Assembly (NCBI GenBank): GCA_963742955.1
Contig: CAVUOA010000009.1
Span: 992,001-1,056,000, forward strand
From: CAVUOA01 sp963742955
Lineage (GTDB): Bacteria; Bacteroidota; Ignavibacteria; Tepidaquicellales; OLB5
Length of the DNA stretch: 64,000 nucleotides
Reading direction: 5' to 3'
Shown here: positions 35,221 to 48,796 of the stretch, piece by piece
Layout: every line of letters begins with the position of its first letter
Position numbering within the stretch: position 1 is the first letter of the stretch
Program-made: the position numbers and the translations under genes
Notes under the pieces: model-generated
What the model was told of the DNA's origin: nothing
The model's database searches: none
The model's input: only the letters and a program-made list of their open reading frames with translations

Positions 35221-36711
35221 ATGACGGAAAGGAGGTGGGGTTCGTTTGTGGCTAAACAGGCAACCGAACTCAGGTACGCTGTCCGGTTTCGCGTAGTTTT
35301 TAAGTATTTCGGACGATTATGCCTCGTGCTCGCCGCGCTGACGATGGTGCCTCTGGCGATGTCGGTGATCTTCAGCGAGAGGGACATCACCCTGAGATAT
35401 GCCGTTGTTGTCTGCGGGCTATCGGGCTTGGGGTTGGCTACGGCCAGACTGCGGGCTCCTTCCAGTGTGCAGGCCAATGAGGGCATGGTCTTGGTGGCCC
35501 TCATGTTTCTCTTCACGCCGCTCGCCATGTGCTACCCGATGATGAGTTCGGGACTGGGTTTCCTGGATGCTCTCTTTGAAGCCATCTCCGGCGTGACGAC
35601 CACGGGGCTGAGCATGAAAGCGACGCTCGTTGGCGCGTCGTCGACCTTTCTATTTTCCCGCGCCTGGATGCAGTGGTACGGAGGGCTGGGCATCGTCGTA
35701 CTTTCCCTGGCGCTCGTAATGCAACCGGGACTGGTGGCGAAAGGCCTGGCTGCCACAGAGACCGAAACCGACGATTTGGTCGGTGGCACGCGGGCAAACG
35801 CGCAGCGAGTCCTGAAAGTTTACGGCGCCATGACCGCCCTGGGCATCATCGGGTCATTATCATTGGGAATCGGGCTTTTCGACGCGGTGGTGTATACCTT
35901 TGCGGCGGTTTCGACCGGGAGTTTTGCCCCGCATGACGGCAGCCTCGCGACCCTGGGTTGGCCCGCACAGGTGTGGATCACGCTTCTTTGCCTCGCTGGT
36001 GCGATCCCGCTGACGTTCTATCACCAAATGTTGAAGGGGAAGCGGCGCGTCGCAGTGGGCTTTCTGCAACTTCAGGCCCTCGTAACCGCATCGGTGGTTG
36101 CTTCGCTCGCGGTGGGCGCCTCCATGCGACTGAGTGCCGGCATGGATTGGCCTCAGGTACTCCATCACGCGCCCTTGCTGGCCTTTTCCGCGCAGACCAC
36201 CGCGGGTTTTTCTTCGATGCCGTGTGCGCAACTCGATGCGGGTTCGAAACTAGTCTTGATTTTCTCGATGCTCGTGGGCGCCGGCATGGGATCGACCGCG
36301 GGCGGATTCAAGGTGCTGCGGCTGTTGATTGCAGCCAGTGTGTTTCGGGTGATCCTCCTGCGGACCTGCCTGCCGAAACACGCCGTCATCGAGCCCCGGC
36401 TCGCAGGCCGCCGACTGCAGGACGAAGAGATCCGCGCGGCCCTGTTGCTTATCCTGCTGTTCGTCGTCGTCGTCGCGCTATCCTGGCTGCCGTTCGTGGC
36501 AATGGGTTACAGCCCCCTCGACTCCTTGTTTGAAGTGGTTTCGGCCATGGGAACGGCGGGGCTTTCCGTGGGGCTGACAAGCGCGACGTTGCCCGCGTTG
36601 CTCAAGGGGGTTTTGTGCGTTGACATGCTGATGGGGAGACTTGAAATCATCGCGTGGCTGGTGATGCTGTATCCTGGGACCTGGTTTGGCAGGAGAATGG
36701 AGGGAACATGA
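35221..36711 (+). CDS. trkH: Trk-type potassium uptake protein TrkH
   Basis: About 496 residues, ten or so membrane helices. Four selectivity-filter loops: SGVTTTGLS, AAVSTGSFA, AQTTAGFSS and SAMGTAGLS. GSTAGGFKVLRLLI follows the third repeat as in TrkH. K+ entry coupled to the gating subunit TrkA. Start ATG 35221 has GGAAGG about 15 bases upstream; an in-frame GTG at 35200 is an alternative. The stop overlaps trkA (ATGA). Confidence 0.93.
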   Translation: MTERRWGSFVAKQATELRYAVRFRVVFKYFGRLCLVLAALTMVPLAMSVIFSERDITLRYAVVVCGLSGLGLATARLRAPSSVQANEGMVLVALMFLFTPLAMCYPMMSSGLGFLDALFEAISGVTTTGLSMKATLVGASSTFLFSRAWMQWYGGLGIVVLSLALVMQPGLVAKGLAATETETDDLVGGTRANAQRVLKVYGAMTALGIIGSLSLGIGLFDAVVYTFAAVSTGSFAPHDGSLATLGWPAQVWITLLCLAGAIPLTFYHQMLKGKRRVAVGFLQLQALVTASVVASLAVGASMRLSAGMDWPQVLHHAPLLAFSAQTTAGFSSMPCAQLDAGSKLVLIFSMLVGAGMGSTAGGFKVLRLLIAASVFRVILLRTCLPKHAVIEPRLAGRRLQDEEIRAALLLILLFVVVVALSWLPFVAMGYSPLDSLFEVVSAMGTAGLSVGLTSATLPALLKGVLCVDMLMGRLEIIAWLVMLYPGTWFGRRMEGT

Positions 36712-37397
36712 GAATTGTTTTTGTCGGGGCCGGAAAAGTGAGCATCGCAACGGCCAAGGCGCTCATCAAGAAAGGCCACGAAGTCGTCATCATCGAGACC
36801 GATAAGGCCAGGATCGATGAATTGTCCGAAGATATGGACTGCAGCTTCCTGCAGGGCGATGGCAGCCAGCCGAATATTTTGCGCGAAGTCAATCCCGCGC
36901 AGACCGACATCCTCTACTGCCTCACCGACAGCGACCAGGCCAACGTCATCGCCGGTCTCGTCGGCCGTTCTCTCGGTTTCAAGCGGGTCGTGACGGCAGT
37001 CGGCGACGCGCAGTTCGAAGGCATCTGCCATGAGCTGGGGCTGAAGGACACGATCATCCCCTCCCGCACAATCAGCCGTTACCTGGAGGATATGGCCGGC
37101 GGCACTGAAAACGTTGAGCTTTCCCCGGTCCTCAAGGACGAAGCCCGGTTTTTCACTTTCACCGCAAATAAAGAAGACGCGGTCTTGGCCAAGGGTCTGA
37201 ATTTGCCTGCCGATGCCAAGGTCATCTGCTATTACCGTGATGGCAAGTTTTCACATGCCGATGAAGAAACAACATTTCGCATAGGCGACGAGGTTGTGAT
37301 TCTAACGCACAGCAAAAATATGCCCGGGTTGCAGGAGCGTTGGCAGCCGAAGCCGGCGCAAGAGGAACCGGCGGATCCGGTTTCAAAGAAGAAATAG
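36708..37397 (+). CDS. trkA: Trk system regulatory NAD-binding subunit TrkA
   Basis: 229 residues. RCK domain: IVFVGAGKVSIATAKALIKK (Rossmann GxGxxG variant GAGKVS), HEVVIIETDKARIDELSE with the acidic end of strand 2, FLQGDGSQPNIL, then a TrkA-C domain (LAKGLNLPADAKVICYYRDG, FRIGDEVVILTH). One RCK unit only. Forms the cytoplasmic gating ring on TrkH. ATG overlaps the trkH stop, so the pair is translationally coupled. Confidence 0.92.
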   Translation: MRIVFVGAGKVSIATAKALIKKGHEVVIIETDKARIDELSEDMDCSFLQGDGSQPNILREVNPAQTDILYCLTDSDQANVIAGLVGRSLGFKRVVTAVGDAQFEGICHELGLKDTIIPSRTISRYLEDMAGGTENVELSPVLKDEARFFTFTANKEDAVLAKGLNLPADAKVICYYRDGKFSHADEETTFRIGDEVVILTHSKNMPGLQERWQPKPAQEEPADPVSKKK

Positions 37398-37500
37398 GTA
37401 GCCGGATCTGAAATCCAGGGCTAATGGGTTGGCCGGAGCACCATGAATGGTGGATTGGTCTTCGATTTCCTCAAGACCGTCGGCATTGGTACACTCATTG

Positions 37501-37602
37501 TGCGGATTGCCCATGGTCCTGGTGCTCAGCCTGCCGAAGGACTTTCCACACCGGGAATTGCTGGTATCGATGACCTTCGGGGCCGTCCTTCTTTCGATCC
37601 GT
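37501..37602 (+). pseudogene. remnant of an NhaP/CPA1-type cation:proton antiporter
   Basis: Reads CGLPMVLVLSLPKDFPHREL, then LVSMTFGAVLLSI, which resembles the RGALPMVLALSLP region near the end of CPA1 antiporters. About 34 codons with no start or proper end. Confidence 0.55.
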
Positions 37603-37634
37603 ATAACATCACCACGATAGAAAGGGGGTGCCCA

Positions 37635-37664
37635 ATGTTCAGGCATATTCTGTGTCCGACCGAC
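37635..37664 (+). pseudogene. first ten codons of a universal stress protein gene
   Basis: After AAAGGGGGTG, the ATG gives MFRHILCPTD, the typical UspA-family N-terminus (first strand plus the ATP-binding Asp). It is cut at the exact point where the convergent flavin reductase gene ends, marking the right edge of the decayed island. Confidence 0.55.
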
Positions 37665-38225
37665 TTAGGCTTTCAGCTTCTTGCCGTCGCTCCAGGCCCG
37701 TCCGGCCAGCTCCCCCACGCGCCAGTAGCGGTTGTCCGGCATGGTCAGCGTGAACGGATTGATTTTTTTGACGTCCGGTTTGCCGTCGGTCAAGAACCGT
37801 TCTTCCGTGTAGACCTCCACGATGTCGCCGATGTAGAGGGTGTCGAAGGGTAGCTTGACCGCCTGATTCAGGCGGCAGGCCATGCAGACAGGGCATTCCG
37901 TGATCAGCGGGGCGCCGGTCAGACTCCCGTAAAAAACGTCAAACAGTCTCGATTTGTCGACCTTCCGGCCGGACACGATCCCGCAGTAATCGGTTTTCTC
38001 CATCAGCGCCACGTCCGGCACGTTGACGCTGAAGGCCCCGTTGGCGTCGATCCCCGCGTTGGTGTAGTGGTGCCCCAAGGCCACCATGATCATCGGCGGC
38101 TTGGCGCTGGCGCGCGCCACCCAGGCGGCCGCCATGAAATTCGGTTTGCCGTCCACCACGGCGCCGACGATCACCATCGGCATGGGGTACACGAACGCAT
38201 TGCTGTCGATCTTGATCTTTTCCAT
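37665..38225 (-). CDS. flavin reductase family protein
   Basis: 186 residues of the FMN-binding split-barrel type (rubredoxin/flavin reductase-like): NAFVYPMPMVIVGAVVDGKP, NFMAAAWVARASAKPPMIMV, FSVNVPDVALMEKTDYCGI, then CMACRLNQAVKLPFDTLYIG. The Cys-containing CPVCMAC stretch is typical of the anaerobe subgroup. It starts one base after the acetyltransferase stop, as an operon tail of the arginine block. ATG 38225 chosen; the upstream frame is shadow. Confidence 0.87.
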   Translation of the reverse strand: MEKIKIDSNAFVYPMPMVIVGAVVDGKPNFMAAAWVARASAKPPMIMVALGHHYTNAGIDANGAFSVNVPDVALMEKTDYCGIVSGRKVDKSRLFDVFYGSLTGAPLITECPVCMACRLNQAVKLPFDTLYIGDIVEVYTEERFLTDGKPDVKKINPFTLTMPDNRYWRVGELAGRAWSDGKKLKA

Positions 38226-38226
38226 G

Positions 38227-38790
38227 TTAAATTTCCCGCACCATCCCCACCTCGTCGCACTTGAAGTACTTCGGGCAGCGGCTGCACTCACCCCAGACCT
38301 TGGGGGGCAGTTCGTCGCGCAGCTTGCGCGTGAAACCCAGCCGGGCGAAAAACTCCTCCGACAGCGTAAAGGTGAAAAGACTCTTGATCCCCAGCTGTTT
38401 GGCCTCTTCCGTCAAGAAGTCCACCAGCCGCCGGCCCAGCCCCTGCTTTTGGTAATCCGGGGCGATGGCCATGGAGCGGATCTCCGCCATGTCGTTCCAG
38501 AGCACGTGCAGGCTGCCGCAGGCGACGATCCGGCCGTTGCGGTTGTCGTCGACGATCACCGCGTAGTCGCGGATGTTTTCGAAGAGGTACTGGGGGCCGC
38601 GGGGGAGCATCAGGTTCTGGGCGGCAAACCCGTTCACGAGCTCGAGCAGGTTCTCCACGTCCGATATCCGCGCCTTGCGGATGGGAAAGTGGTTCTCCTC
38701 GTGCCCGTTGATCACGTCGGGGTAGGCGACCTTCACCCGTTCTTCGTCCGGCACCTCTTCCGGGGGTGGGTCACTGTAATCGTTCGCCAT
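38227..38790 (-). CDS. argA: short N-acetylglutamate synthase-like GNAT acetyltransferase
   Basis: 187 residues. GNAT fold with IRKARISDVENLLELVNGF, IRSMAIAPDYQKQGLGRRLV (acetyl-CoA loop) and FFARLGFTRKLRDELPPKVW. The Cys-rich tail WGECSRCPKYFKCDE is typical of the short ArgA-like enzymes of Desulfobacterota and Geobacter relatives, which make N-acetylglutamate as the first step of arginine synthesis. Position after argG-carA-carB supports that role. It begins 84 bases after the carB stop. The substrate is inferred. Confidence 0.82.
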   Translation of the reverse strand: MANDYSDPPPEEVPDEERVKVAYPDVINGHEENHFPIRKARISDVENLLELVNGFAAQNLMLPRGPQYLFENIRDYAVIVDDNRNGRIVACGSLHVLWNDMAEIRSMAIAPDYQKQGLGRRLVDFLTEEAKQLGIKSLFTFTLSEEFFARLGFTRKLRDELPPKVWGECSRCPKYFKCDEVGMVREI

Positions 38791-38874
38791 GGTGTTACCT
38801 CATTCAGGAACTCCGTTGGTTATCAACCACATTTTCCTGTTTCGGGTTTTGATATATGAGCGCCGGGACGGCGC

Positions 38875-43195
<4,321 letters not shown>

Positions 43196-43211
43196 GGCTG
43201 GTTCCTTTTAT

Positions 43212-43300
43212 GGGTATTTGGGTGTTTGGGTGTTTGGTTTTTTAGGTGTTTTGTTTTAGCCAAATACCCACACACCTAAACACCTAAACACCTAAACACC
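43212..43300. repeat. tandem octamers inside an inverted repeat between argG and carA
   Basis: GGGTATTTGG (43212-43221) and CCAAATACCC (43260-43269) are exact complements. Beside them lie GGTGTTTGGGTGTTTGG on one side and 3.6 copies of ACACCTAA (43272-43300) on the other, which can pair with each other. The unit is too short and regular for CRISPR. In RNA it can form a long hairpin between the two coding regions. Confidence 0.75.
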
Positions 43301-43302
43301 TT

Positions 43303-44568
<1,266 letters not shown>

Positions 44569-44646
44569 TGCGCCATTCTCCCCGAAATTTATGTTGATTC
44601 GTAAAAGCTCGCCGCTTCGATGCCGAAGCCATCGTTTACCGGCAAT

Positions 44647-44738
44647 AAAAAACCCCGGCCGAGGCCGGGGTTTTTTGCGTCGTATGGTATGGTCGTTTCA
44701 CTCATCTCCAGCGCAAAAAACACCCGGCCCGAGCCGGC
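44647..44738 (-). promoter_or_regulatory. attenuator: terminator, antiterminator and pause hairpin of the argG leader
   Basis: Read on the minus strand. Hairpin 1:2 is CCGGC-TCGG-GCCGG just after the last Arg codons (44737-44724). Terminator 3:4 is AAAAAACCCCGGCC against GGCCGGGGTTTTTT (44676-44647), ending in six U's about 80 bases before argG. The 3' part of the first hairpin, GGCCGGGTGTTTTTTGCG (44730-44713), can instead pair with CGCAAAAAACCCCGGCC (44679-44663) over 17 bp with one bulged U, abolishing the terminator. This is the mutually exclusive arrangement of his/trp-type attenuators. Confidence 0.78.
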
Positions 44739-44793
44739 TGCTACGGCGACGGTTGCGACGGCGGATGTGTTTGCAGGACAGCGTGTTCGTCAA
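44698..44793 (-). CDS. arginine-rich leader peptide of argG
   Basis: A 31-codon ORF starting at TTG 44793, seven bases after AGAGGT, and ending at TGA 44698-44700. It reads MTNTLSCKHI, then RRRNRRRSSR, then LGPGVFCAGDE: seven Arg codons in ten, mostly CGC/CGT, placed just before the first hairpin. The stop lies between the second and third pairing segments, where a terminating ribosome would cover segment 2 and favour the terminator, whereas a ribosome stalled at the Arg codons would leave segment 2 free. No ATG start; the in-frame ATG further up lies inside the promoter. Confidence 0.72.
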   Translation of the reverse strand: MTNTLSCKHIRRRNRRRSSRLGPGVFCAGDE

Positions 44794-44823
44794 CGATGAT
44801 ACCTCTTCTATCAAACCGGCGGC

Positions 44824-44852
44824 AATATGACAAAAGGGGTAGAGCATGTCAA
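44824..44852 (-). promoter_or_regulatory. argG promoter
   Basis: On the minus strand: consensus TTGACA (44852-44847), 17-base spacer, CATATT (44829-44824). The predicted start is near 44817, just before the leader peptide's ribosome site, giving a leader of about 250 bases. Confidence 0.75.
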
Positions 44853-44879
44853 GTTAAAATTTCGGCGAAATTTTAACTT
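44851..44879. promoter_or_regulatory. 14-bp inverted repeat at the argG -35, candidate operator
   Basis: AAGTTAAAATTTCG (44851-44864) and its exact complement (44866-44879) flank one base. It overlaps the last two bases of the argG -35 and ends 15 bases before the higB -35. It could be an operator for the divergent promoters or, less likely, a hairpin. It does not match the E. coli ARG box well. Confidence 0.6.
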
Positions 44880-44893
44880 CGCATAATTTGCGT

Positions 44894-44922
44894 TTGACAT
44901 CTGTCACGTGACAGATTACAAT
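44894..44922 (+). promoter_or_regulatory. higBA promoter with internal palindromic operator
   Basis: TTGACA (44894-44899), 17-base spacer, TACAAT (44917-44922). The perfect 14-base palindrome CTGTCACGTGACAG (44901-44914) fills the spacer, where binding of the HigBA complex would block polymerase. The predicted start coincides with the GTG of higB, so the message may be leaderless. Confidence 0.75.
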
Positions 44923-44928
44923 AATGCC

Positions 44929-45210
44929 GTGATCAAGACATTTGCCGATAAAGAAACGCAGGCTCTGTTCATTGCCGGCAAATCAAAACGCTTACCGCCG
45001 GATTTGTTACGAAGGGCTATTCGACGATTGGAATATATCCATTACGCGACGAGCCTTGACGATCTCAGGGTACCTCCCAGCAACCGGTTGCATGCTCTGA
45101 TAGCAGAGAGAAAAGGGCAGCATTCAATTTCGATAAATGAACAATGGCGGGTTTGTTTCCGCTTCATCGATGGCGATGCCTACGATGTCGAAATAACTGA
45201 TGATCATTGA
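44929..45210 (+). CDS. higB: HigB/RelE-family toxin (mRNA interferase)
   Basis: 93 residues from GTG 44929: VIKTFADKETQALFIAGKSK, LRRAIRRLEYIHYATSLDDL, HSISINEQWRVCFRF, DVEITDDH. It matches the HigB-1/RelE family (strand NEQWRVCFRF and C-terminal His). HigB toxins cut mRNA on the ribosome. An earlier in-frame GTG (44908) lies within the operator. Followed by the antitoxin after 11 bases. Confidence 0.9.
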   Translation: MIKTFADKETQALFIAGKSKRLPPDLLRRAIRRLEYIHYATSLDDLRVPPSNRLHALIAERKGQHSISINEQWRVCFRFIDGDAYDVEITDDH

Positions 45211-45221
45211 GGACTCGATCC

Positions 45222-45536
45222 ATGACTACCCCAAGGACGATAAAAAGAGAAATTCTACCGACGCATCCGGGCGAAATGCTCAGAGAGGATTTCATGCCCG
45301 ATTTTGGTCTAAGCGCGACAGCCTTGGCTTCGGCCCTTGGCGTATCACGCCAGACAGTAAACGAACTGTTAAGGGAGCAGCGTGCCCTGACCCCTCTCAT
45401 GGCTTTGAGATTGTCCCGTCTTTTCGGGAATTCACCCGAGTTCTGGTTGAATGCCCAACATGCTTGGGACTTATGGGATTCCGAACAGCGTTTCCGCGGG
45501 GAACTTTCTAAAATTCAACCAGTTAAAGCTGCATAG
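45222..45536 (+). CDS. higA: HigA-family antitoxin (HTH XRE)
   Basis: 104 residues. LPTHPGEMLREDFMPDFGLS at the start, HTH ALASALGVSRQTVNELLREQ, then SRLFGNSPEFWLNAQHAWDL, all typical of HigA. Neutralises HigB and represses the operon, probably through the palindrome in the promoter. GAGGACTCGATCC precedes the ATG. Confidence 0.93.
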   Translation: MTTPRTIKREILPTHPGEMLREDFMPDFGLSATALASALGVSRQTVNELLREQRALTPLMALRLSRLFGNSPEFWLNAQHAWDLWDSEQRFRGELSKIQPVKAA

Positions 45537-45554
45537 AAGCCATCGTAAAAATAA

Positions 45555-46694
45555 ATGACGACTTTTTCTTCCGCCCAAAAAGAGGTCCCCGCCGGGATGA
45601 TCGACCTTGGGATCGGCCAGCCGTCGCCCTGGCTGCTGCCGGACGCCGCCTTGCAACAGGCTGCGGCCCATTGCACGGCAGATCCCGGGTGCGTGCTGCT
45701 TGCCTACGGTGCCGAGCAGGGAGACAGCCATTTCCGGTTGGCTCTGTCCGGGTTTCTTGAGCGGATCTACGGCATGCCGGTCGACCCTGCCCATCTGCTG
45801 GTGACCAACGGGGCCTCTCAGGCGATCGATATGGTCTGCACGCTTTTCAGCAAGGCGGGCGACACGATCTTCGTCGAGGAGCCGACCTACTTCCTGGCAC
45901 GCAAGATCTTTGCCGACCACCACCTGAAGCCCAGGGCGCTGCCGATGGACGCCGACGGGTTGATCATCGAAGCCGTGGCAGAGGAACTCAGGCGATCGCG
46001 GCCGGCGTTTCTTTACACCGTTCCAACCTACCACAACCCGACCAGCACCTGCCTTTCCGCCGCCCGGCGGAAACAATTGGCCGAGCTGTGCCGGGGCTAC
46101 GACCTGCTGGTCGTGGCCGACGAGGTCTACCATCCGCTGTCCTACACCGCGGCTCCGCCGCCCCCACTGGCAGCCTTCTGCACCTCGGCCAACGTCATTT
46201 CGCTCGGGTCGTTTTCCAAGATCCTGGCACCGGGGCTGCGCCTGGGCTGGCTGCAGGCCGCGCCCGCGATGATCGAGCGCATCGTCCGGTGCGGGCTTCT
46301 TGACAGCGGCGGAGGGTTGAACCCTTTCACGTCGGGCGTGGTGCGCAGCGCCATGGAGCTGGGGTTGGTGGACGCGAACCTCACCCTGCTGAAAGACACC
46401 TATTCCCGCCGGATGCAGGCCATGTGCGCTGCGCTGCGCAGCCAAAAGCCGGAATCGGTAAGATTCACGGAGCCTTCCGGCGGGTTTTTCATTTGGCTGT
46501 CCCTGCCCCAGGGCAGGGACACGCTAGAAATCCTCATCAAAGCAAAAGAGCGGAACATAGAGTTCATGCCGGGCCCGAAGTTCAGCAGCGTACAAGGGTT
46601 GAAGAACTGTTTGCGCCTCAGCTTCGCCTATTACGATACGCCGGATCTTCTGAAGGGGATTGAACGGCTTGCCGATGTTATCGAGGAAGGCTAA
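45555..46694 (+). CDS. PLP-dependent class I/II aminotransferase
   Basis: 379 residues, fold type I. IDLGIGQPSPWLLPDAALQQ, VTNGASQAIDMVCTLF, YTVPTYHNPTSTCLS, ADEVYHPLSY, and the PLP lysine in SLGSFSKILAPGLRLGWLQA. It resembles the 2-aminoadipate/LysN and MocR-associated subgroup; the substrate cannot be fixed. It starts 18 bases after higA and may be read from the same transcript. Confidence 0.88.
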   Translation: MTTFSSAQKEVPAGMIDLGIGQPSPWLLPDAALQQAAAHCTADPGCVLLAYGAEQGDSHFRLALSGFLERIYGMPVDPAHLLVTNGASQAIDMVCTLFSKAGDTIFVEEPTYFLARKIFADHHLKPRALPMDADGLIIEAVAEELRRSRPAFLYTVPTYHNPTSTCLSAARRKQLAELCRGYDLLVVADEVYHPLSYTAAPPPPLAAFCTSANVISLGSFSKILAPGLRLGWLQAAPAMIERIVRCGLLDSGGGLNPFTSGVVRSAMELGLVDANLTLLKDTYSRRMQAMCAALRSQKPESVRFTEPSGGFFIWLSLPQGRDTLEILIKAKERNIEFMPGPKFSSVQGLKNCLRLSFAYYDTPDLLKGIERLADVIEEG

Positions 46695-46838
46695 ACCGCC
46701 TCGCCCGACTATCAGGGTGTTGAAAAACAAGTATCAGGCTGTCAGCCAAGGAGTGCGGTGCTCAGGTGTGGCCGCGCGTGGAACGCTTCCTGGCTTCTTA
46801 AAGGAGATGTTGCAGCCAGCCGCTTTGCGCGGGGTCGT

Positions 46839-47345
46839 TTACTGCCGGGACAACTCATCGAGGGCGTTTCCCGTTACCCGGAAAATCCGCCAGTCGTCGA
46901 GCCTGCGGCCGCCGAGTTTCCTGTAAAAGGCTATGGCCGGTTCATTCCAGTCCAAAACCGCCCACTCCAGCCGGCCGCAGCCGCGCTCCTTCGCCAGCCG
47001 GGCCACATAAGACAGAAGGGCCCGGCCGACGCCTTTACCGCGCCAGGCCGGTTCGATGTAAAGGTCCTCGATGTAGATTCCGGGCAGTCCCAGGAAGGTC
47101 GAAAAGTTGTGGAAAAAGAGGGCGAAGCCCACCGGGGTGCCGCCAACTTCGGCGATGACGACCTCCGCGACGGGGCGCGCTCCGAACAGGAAGCGGCGCA
47201 GCGCCGCCGCGTCGGCCGTCACTTCATGGGACAGCCGCTCGTAGTCCGCCAATCCTCGAATCAGCCCCAGAATGATCTCGACGTCCGCTTCTTCGGCAAA
47301 GCGCAGGTTCAGATGGGGCACCTCTGGTGCAGGTTGCGCGCTCAT
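46839..47345 (-). CDS. GNAT family N-acetyltransferase
   Basis: 168 residues, similar to the diamine/SSAT-like branch: LRFAEEADVEIILGLIRGLA, FALFFHNFSTFLGLPGIYIE, DLYIEPAWRGKGVGRALLSY (acetyl-CoA loop R-G-K-G-V-G), WAVLDWNEPAIAFYRKLG. ATG 47345 chosen since GGAAGGAGT lies just upstream. Single gene, convergent with the aminotransferase. Substrate unknown. Confidence 0.87.
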   Translation of the reverse strand: MSAQPAPEVPHLNLRFAEEADVEIILGLIRGLADYERLSHEVTADAAALRRFLFGARPVAEVVIAEVGGTPVGFALFFHNFSTFLGLPGIYIEDLYIEPAWRGKGVGRALLSYVARLAKERGCGRLEWAVLDWNEPAIAFYRKLGGRRLDDWRIFRVTGNALDELSRQ

Positions 47346-47596
47346 GGAGTGACTCCTTCCCAGGCTCACTTGAGGTCTGATATACGCAGGCCTTCATACG
47401 ACGCATCGGCCTCCGAAATCAAGCACGCCCGCAACGCTGCCGCATGAGACGCCCCCTGCGAGGGTTTGCCGGGAGGGGTTGGTGGTATTTTTCAAACGTT
47501 TTGTTGTATGCTACGAACGTGTTGCAGGATGTCCGGGCCAACGACCCGCTGCACGCCGTGACATCCGCGCGAACATTCCGTCGCGAAGGGAATAAA

Positions 47597-48733
47597 ATGA
47601 CGACTGAATCCATTCTCCTGGTGGACGACGACCCGACCAACCTGCAGATGCTCTTTCAGCTGCTCGAAAAGAGCGTCGGCTGCAAGCTGCTGGTCGCCAA
47701 GAACGGGGAAACGGCGCTCACCATCGCCCGAAAAACCAAGCCGGAACTGATTCTTCTGGACATCATGATGCCGGGGATCGACGGCTTCGAGGTGTGCCGC
47801 CGGCTCAAGGCGGACCCCGCCACGAGCCCGATCCCGGTCATTTTCCTGTCGTCCCTGGACGAGACCGCCGACAAGGTGAAGGGCTTGCAGCTGGGAGCGG
47901 TGGACTATGTTTCCAAGCCCTTTCAGGCCGAGGAGGTCATCGCGCGCGTCAACACCCACCTCACCATCCACCGGCTGAACCGCGAGGTTAAGGAGCAGCG
48001 CGACCAGCTGGAGCATGAACTCAAGGTCGTCTCCGCGCTCCAGCGCGAGCTCTTGCCCGAGCGGCTGCCCGCCATCGCCGGCCTGAAGCTGGCGGAGCAC
48101 TACGAGACCAGCCGCTATGCCGGCGGGGATTACTACGACGTCGTCGCGTTGGCCGATGGCCGCTGCGGCCTGCTGGTGGCCGACTCCGAGGGCCACAGCG
48201 CCCCGGCAACGGTGATGATGGCCATGACCTGCGCCTTGTTCCGTTCCTGCCCGGAGCTGCACGACCAGCCCGGCCAGGTCCTGGACTTCATCAACACCAA
48301 CCTGTGCAAGGTGAACAAGGAAAGCTTCGTAACGGCCATCTACGCCGTTTACGACAGCCAGCGCCGAGCCCTGCACGTCGCCCGGGCCGGCCACCCCTTG
48401 CCGGTGCTCTTCAGGCCCGCGGAGGGCAAAGCACGCGAAGTGCCCTGCGAGGGGGTGTTTCCGATGGGCTATGCGGCCTACGAGCAGGTCCCCGTGACCG
48501 ACATACGCCTGGAAGCGGGAGACCGTGTGCTGCTCTACACGGACGGAGTGTCCGAGCGGTTCAACACGGACAAGCAGCCCTATGGTGAGGACAGGATCTG
48601 CCGGCAGATGGAGCGGCCGGGGGCCGATGAACCAGCGGCTGTTATAAATGGCGTCATGCAGGACCTGGAGACGTTTGCCGGCGGGCGCCCGGCGGACGAC
48701 GACCAGGCCCTGTTGCTGGCCTTCATAGAGTAA
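47597..48733 (+). CDS. response regulator with PP2C-type serine phosphatase output (RsbU-like)
   Basis: 378 residues. Receiver domain 1-120 (LLVDDDPTNLQML, phospho-Asp in ELILLDIMMPGIDG, Lys in VSKPF), a coiled-coil linker (REVKEQRDQLEHELKVVSAL), and a SpoIIE/PP2C phosphatase domain (SRYAGGDYYDVVAL, DSEGHSAPATVMM, LLYTDGVSERFN, DDDQALL). Acts on anti-sigma-antagonist type phosphoproteins in other systems. It lies directly before the hybrid kinase and probably belongs to the same pathway. Confidence 0.92.
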   Translation: MTTESILLVDDDPTNLQMLFQLLEKSVGCKLLVAKNGETALTIARKTKPELILLDIMMPGIDGFEVCRRLKADPATSPIPVIFLSSLDETADKVKGLQLGAVDYVSKPFQAEEVIARVNTHLTIHRLNREVKEQRDQLEHELKVVSALQRELLPERLPAIAGLKLAEHYETSRYAGGDYYDVVALADGRCGLLVADSEGHSAPATVMMAMTCALFRSCPELHDQPGQVLDFINTNLCKVNKESFVTAIYAVYDSQRRALHVARAGHPLPVLFRPAEGKAREVPCEGVFPMGYAAYEQVPVTDIRLEAGDRVLLYTDGVSERFNTDKQPYGEDRICRQMERPGADEPAAVINGVMQDLETFAGGRPADDDQALLLAFIE

Positions 48734-48796
48734 TACCCACGGCAGGCGCAGCCTGCCGGCCATCACGATTTACGACGAATGCAGGGGGGTGCGGCG

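Noticed and set aside
43272..43300. Short CRISPR-like array
   Set aside because: Units are only 8 bases, contiguous and without spacers; it is a simple tandem repeat.
44569..44820. T-box riboswitch in the argG leader
   Set aside because: No specifier-loop or T-box sequence; the Arg-codon ORF with alternative helices explains the leader better.
44908..44928. Earlier GTG start for higB
   Set aside because: It lies inside the palindromic operator and upstream of the -10; homologues start at the later VIKTF.
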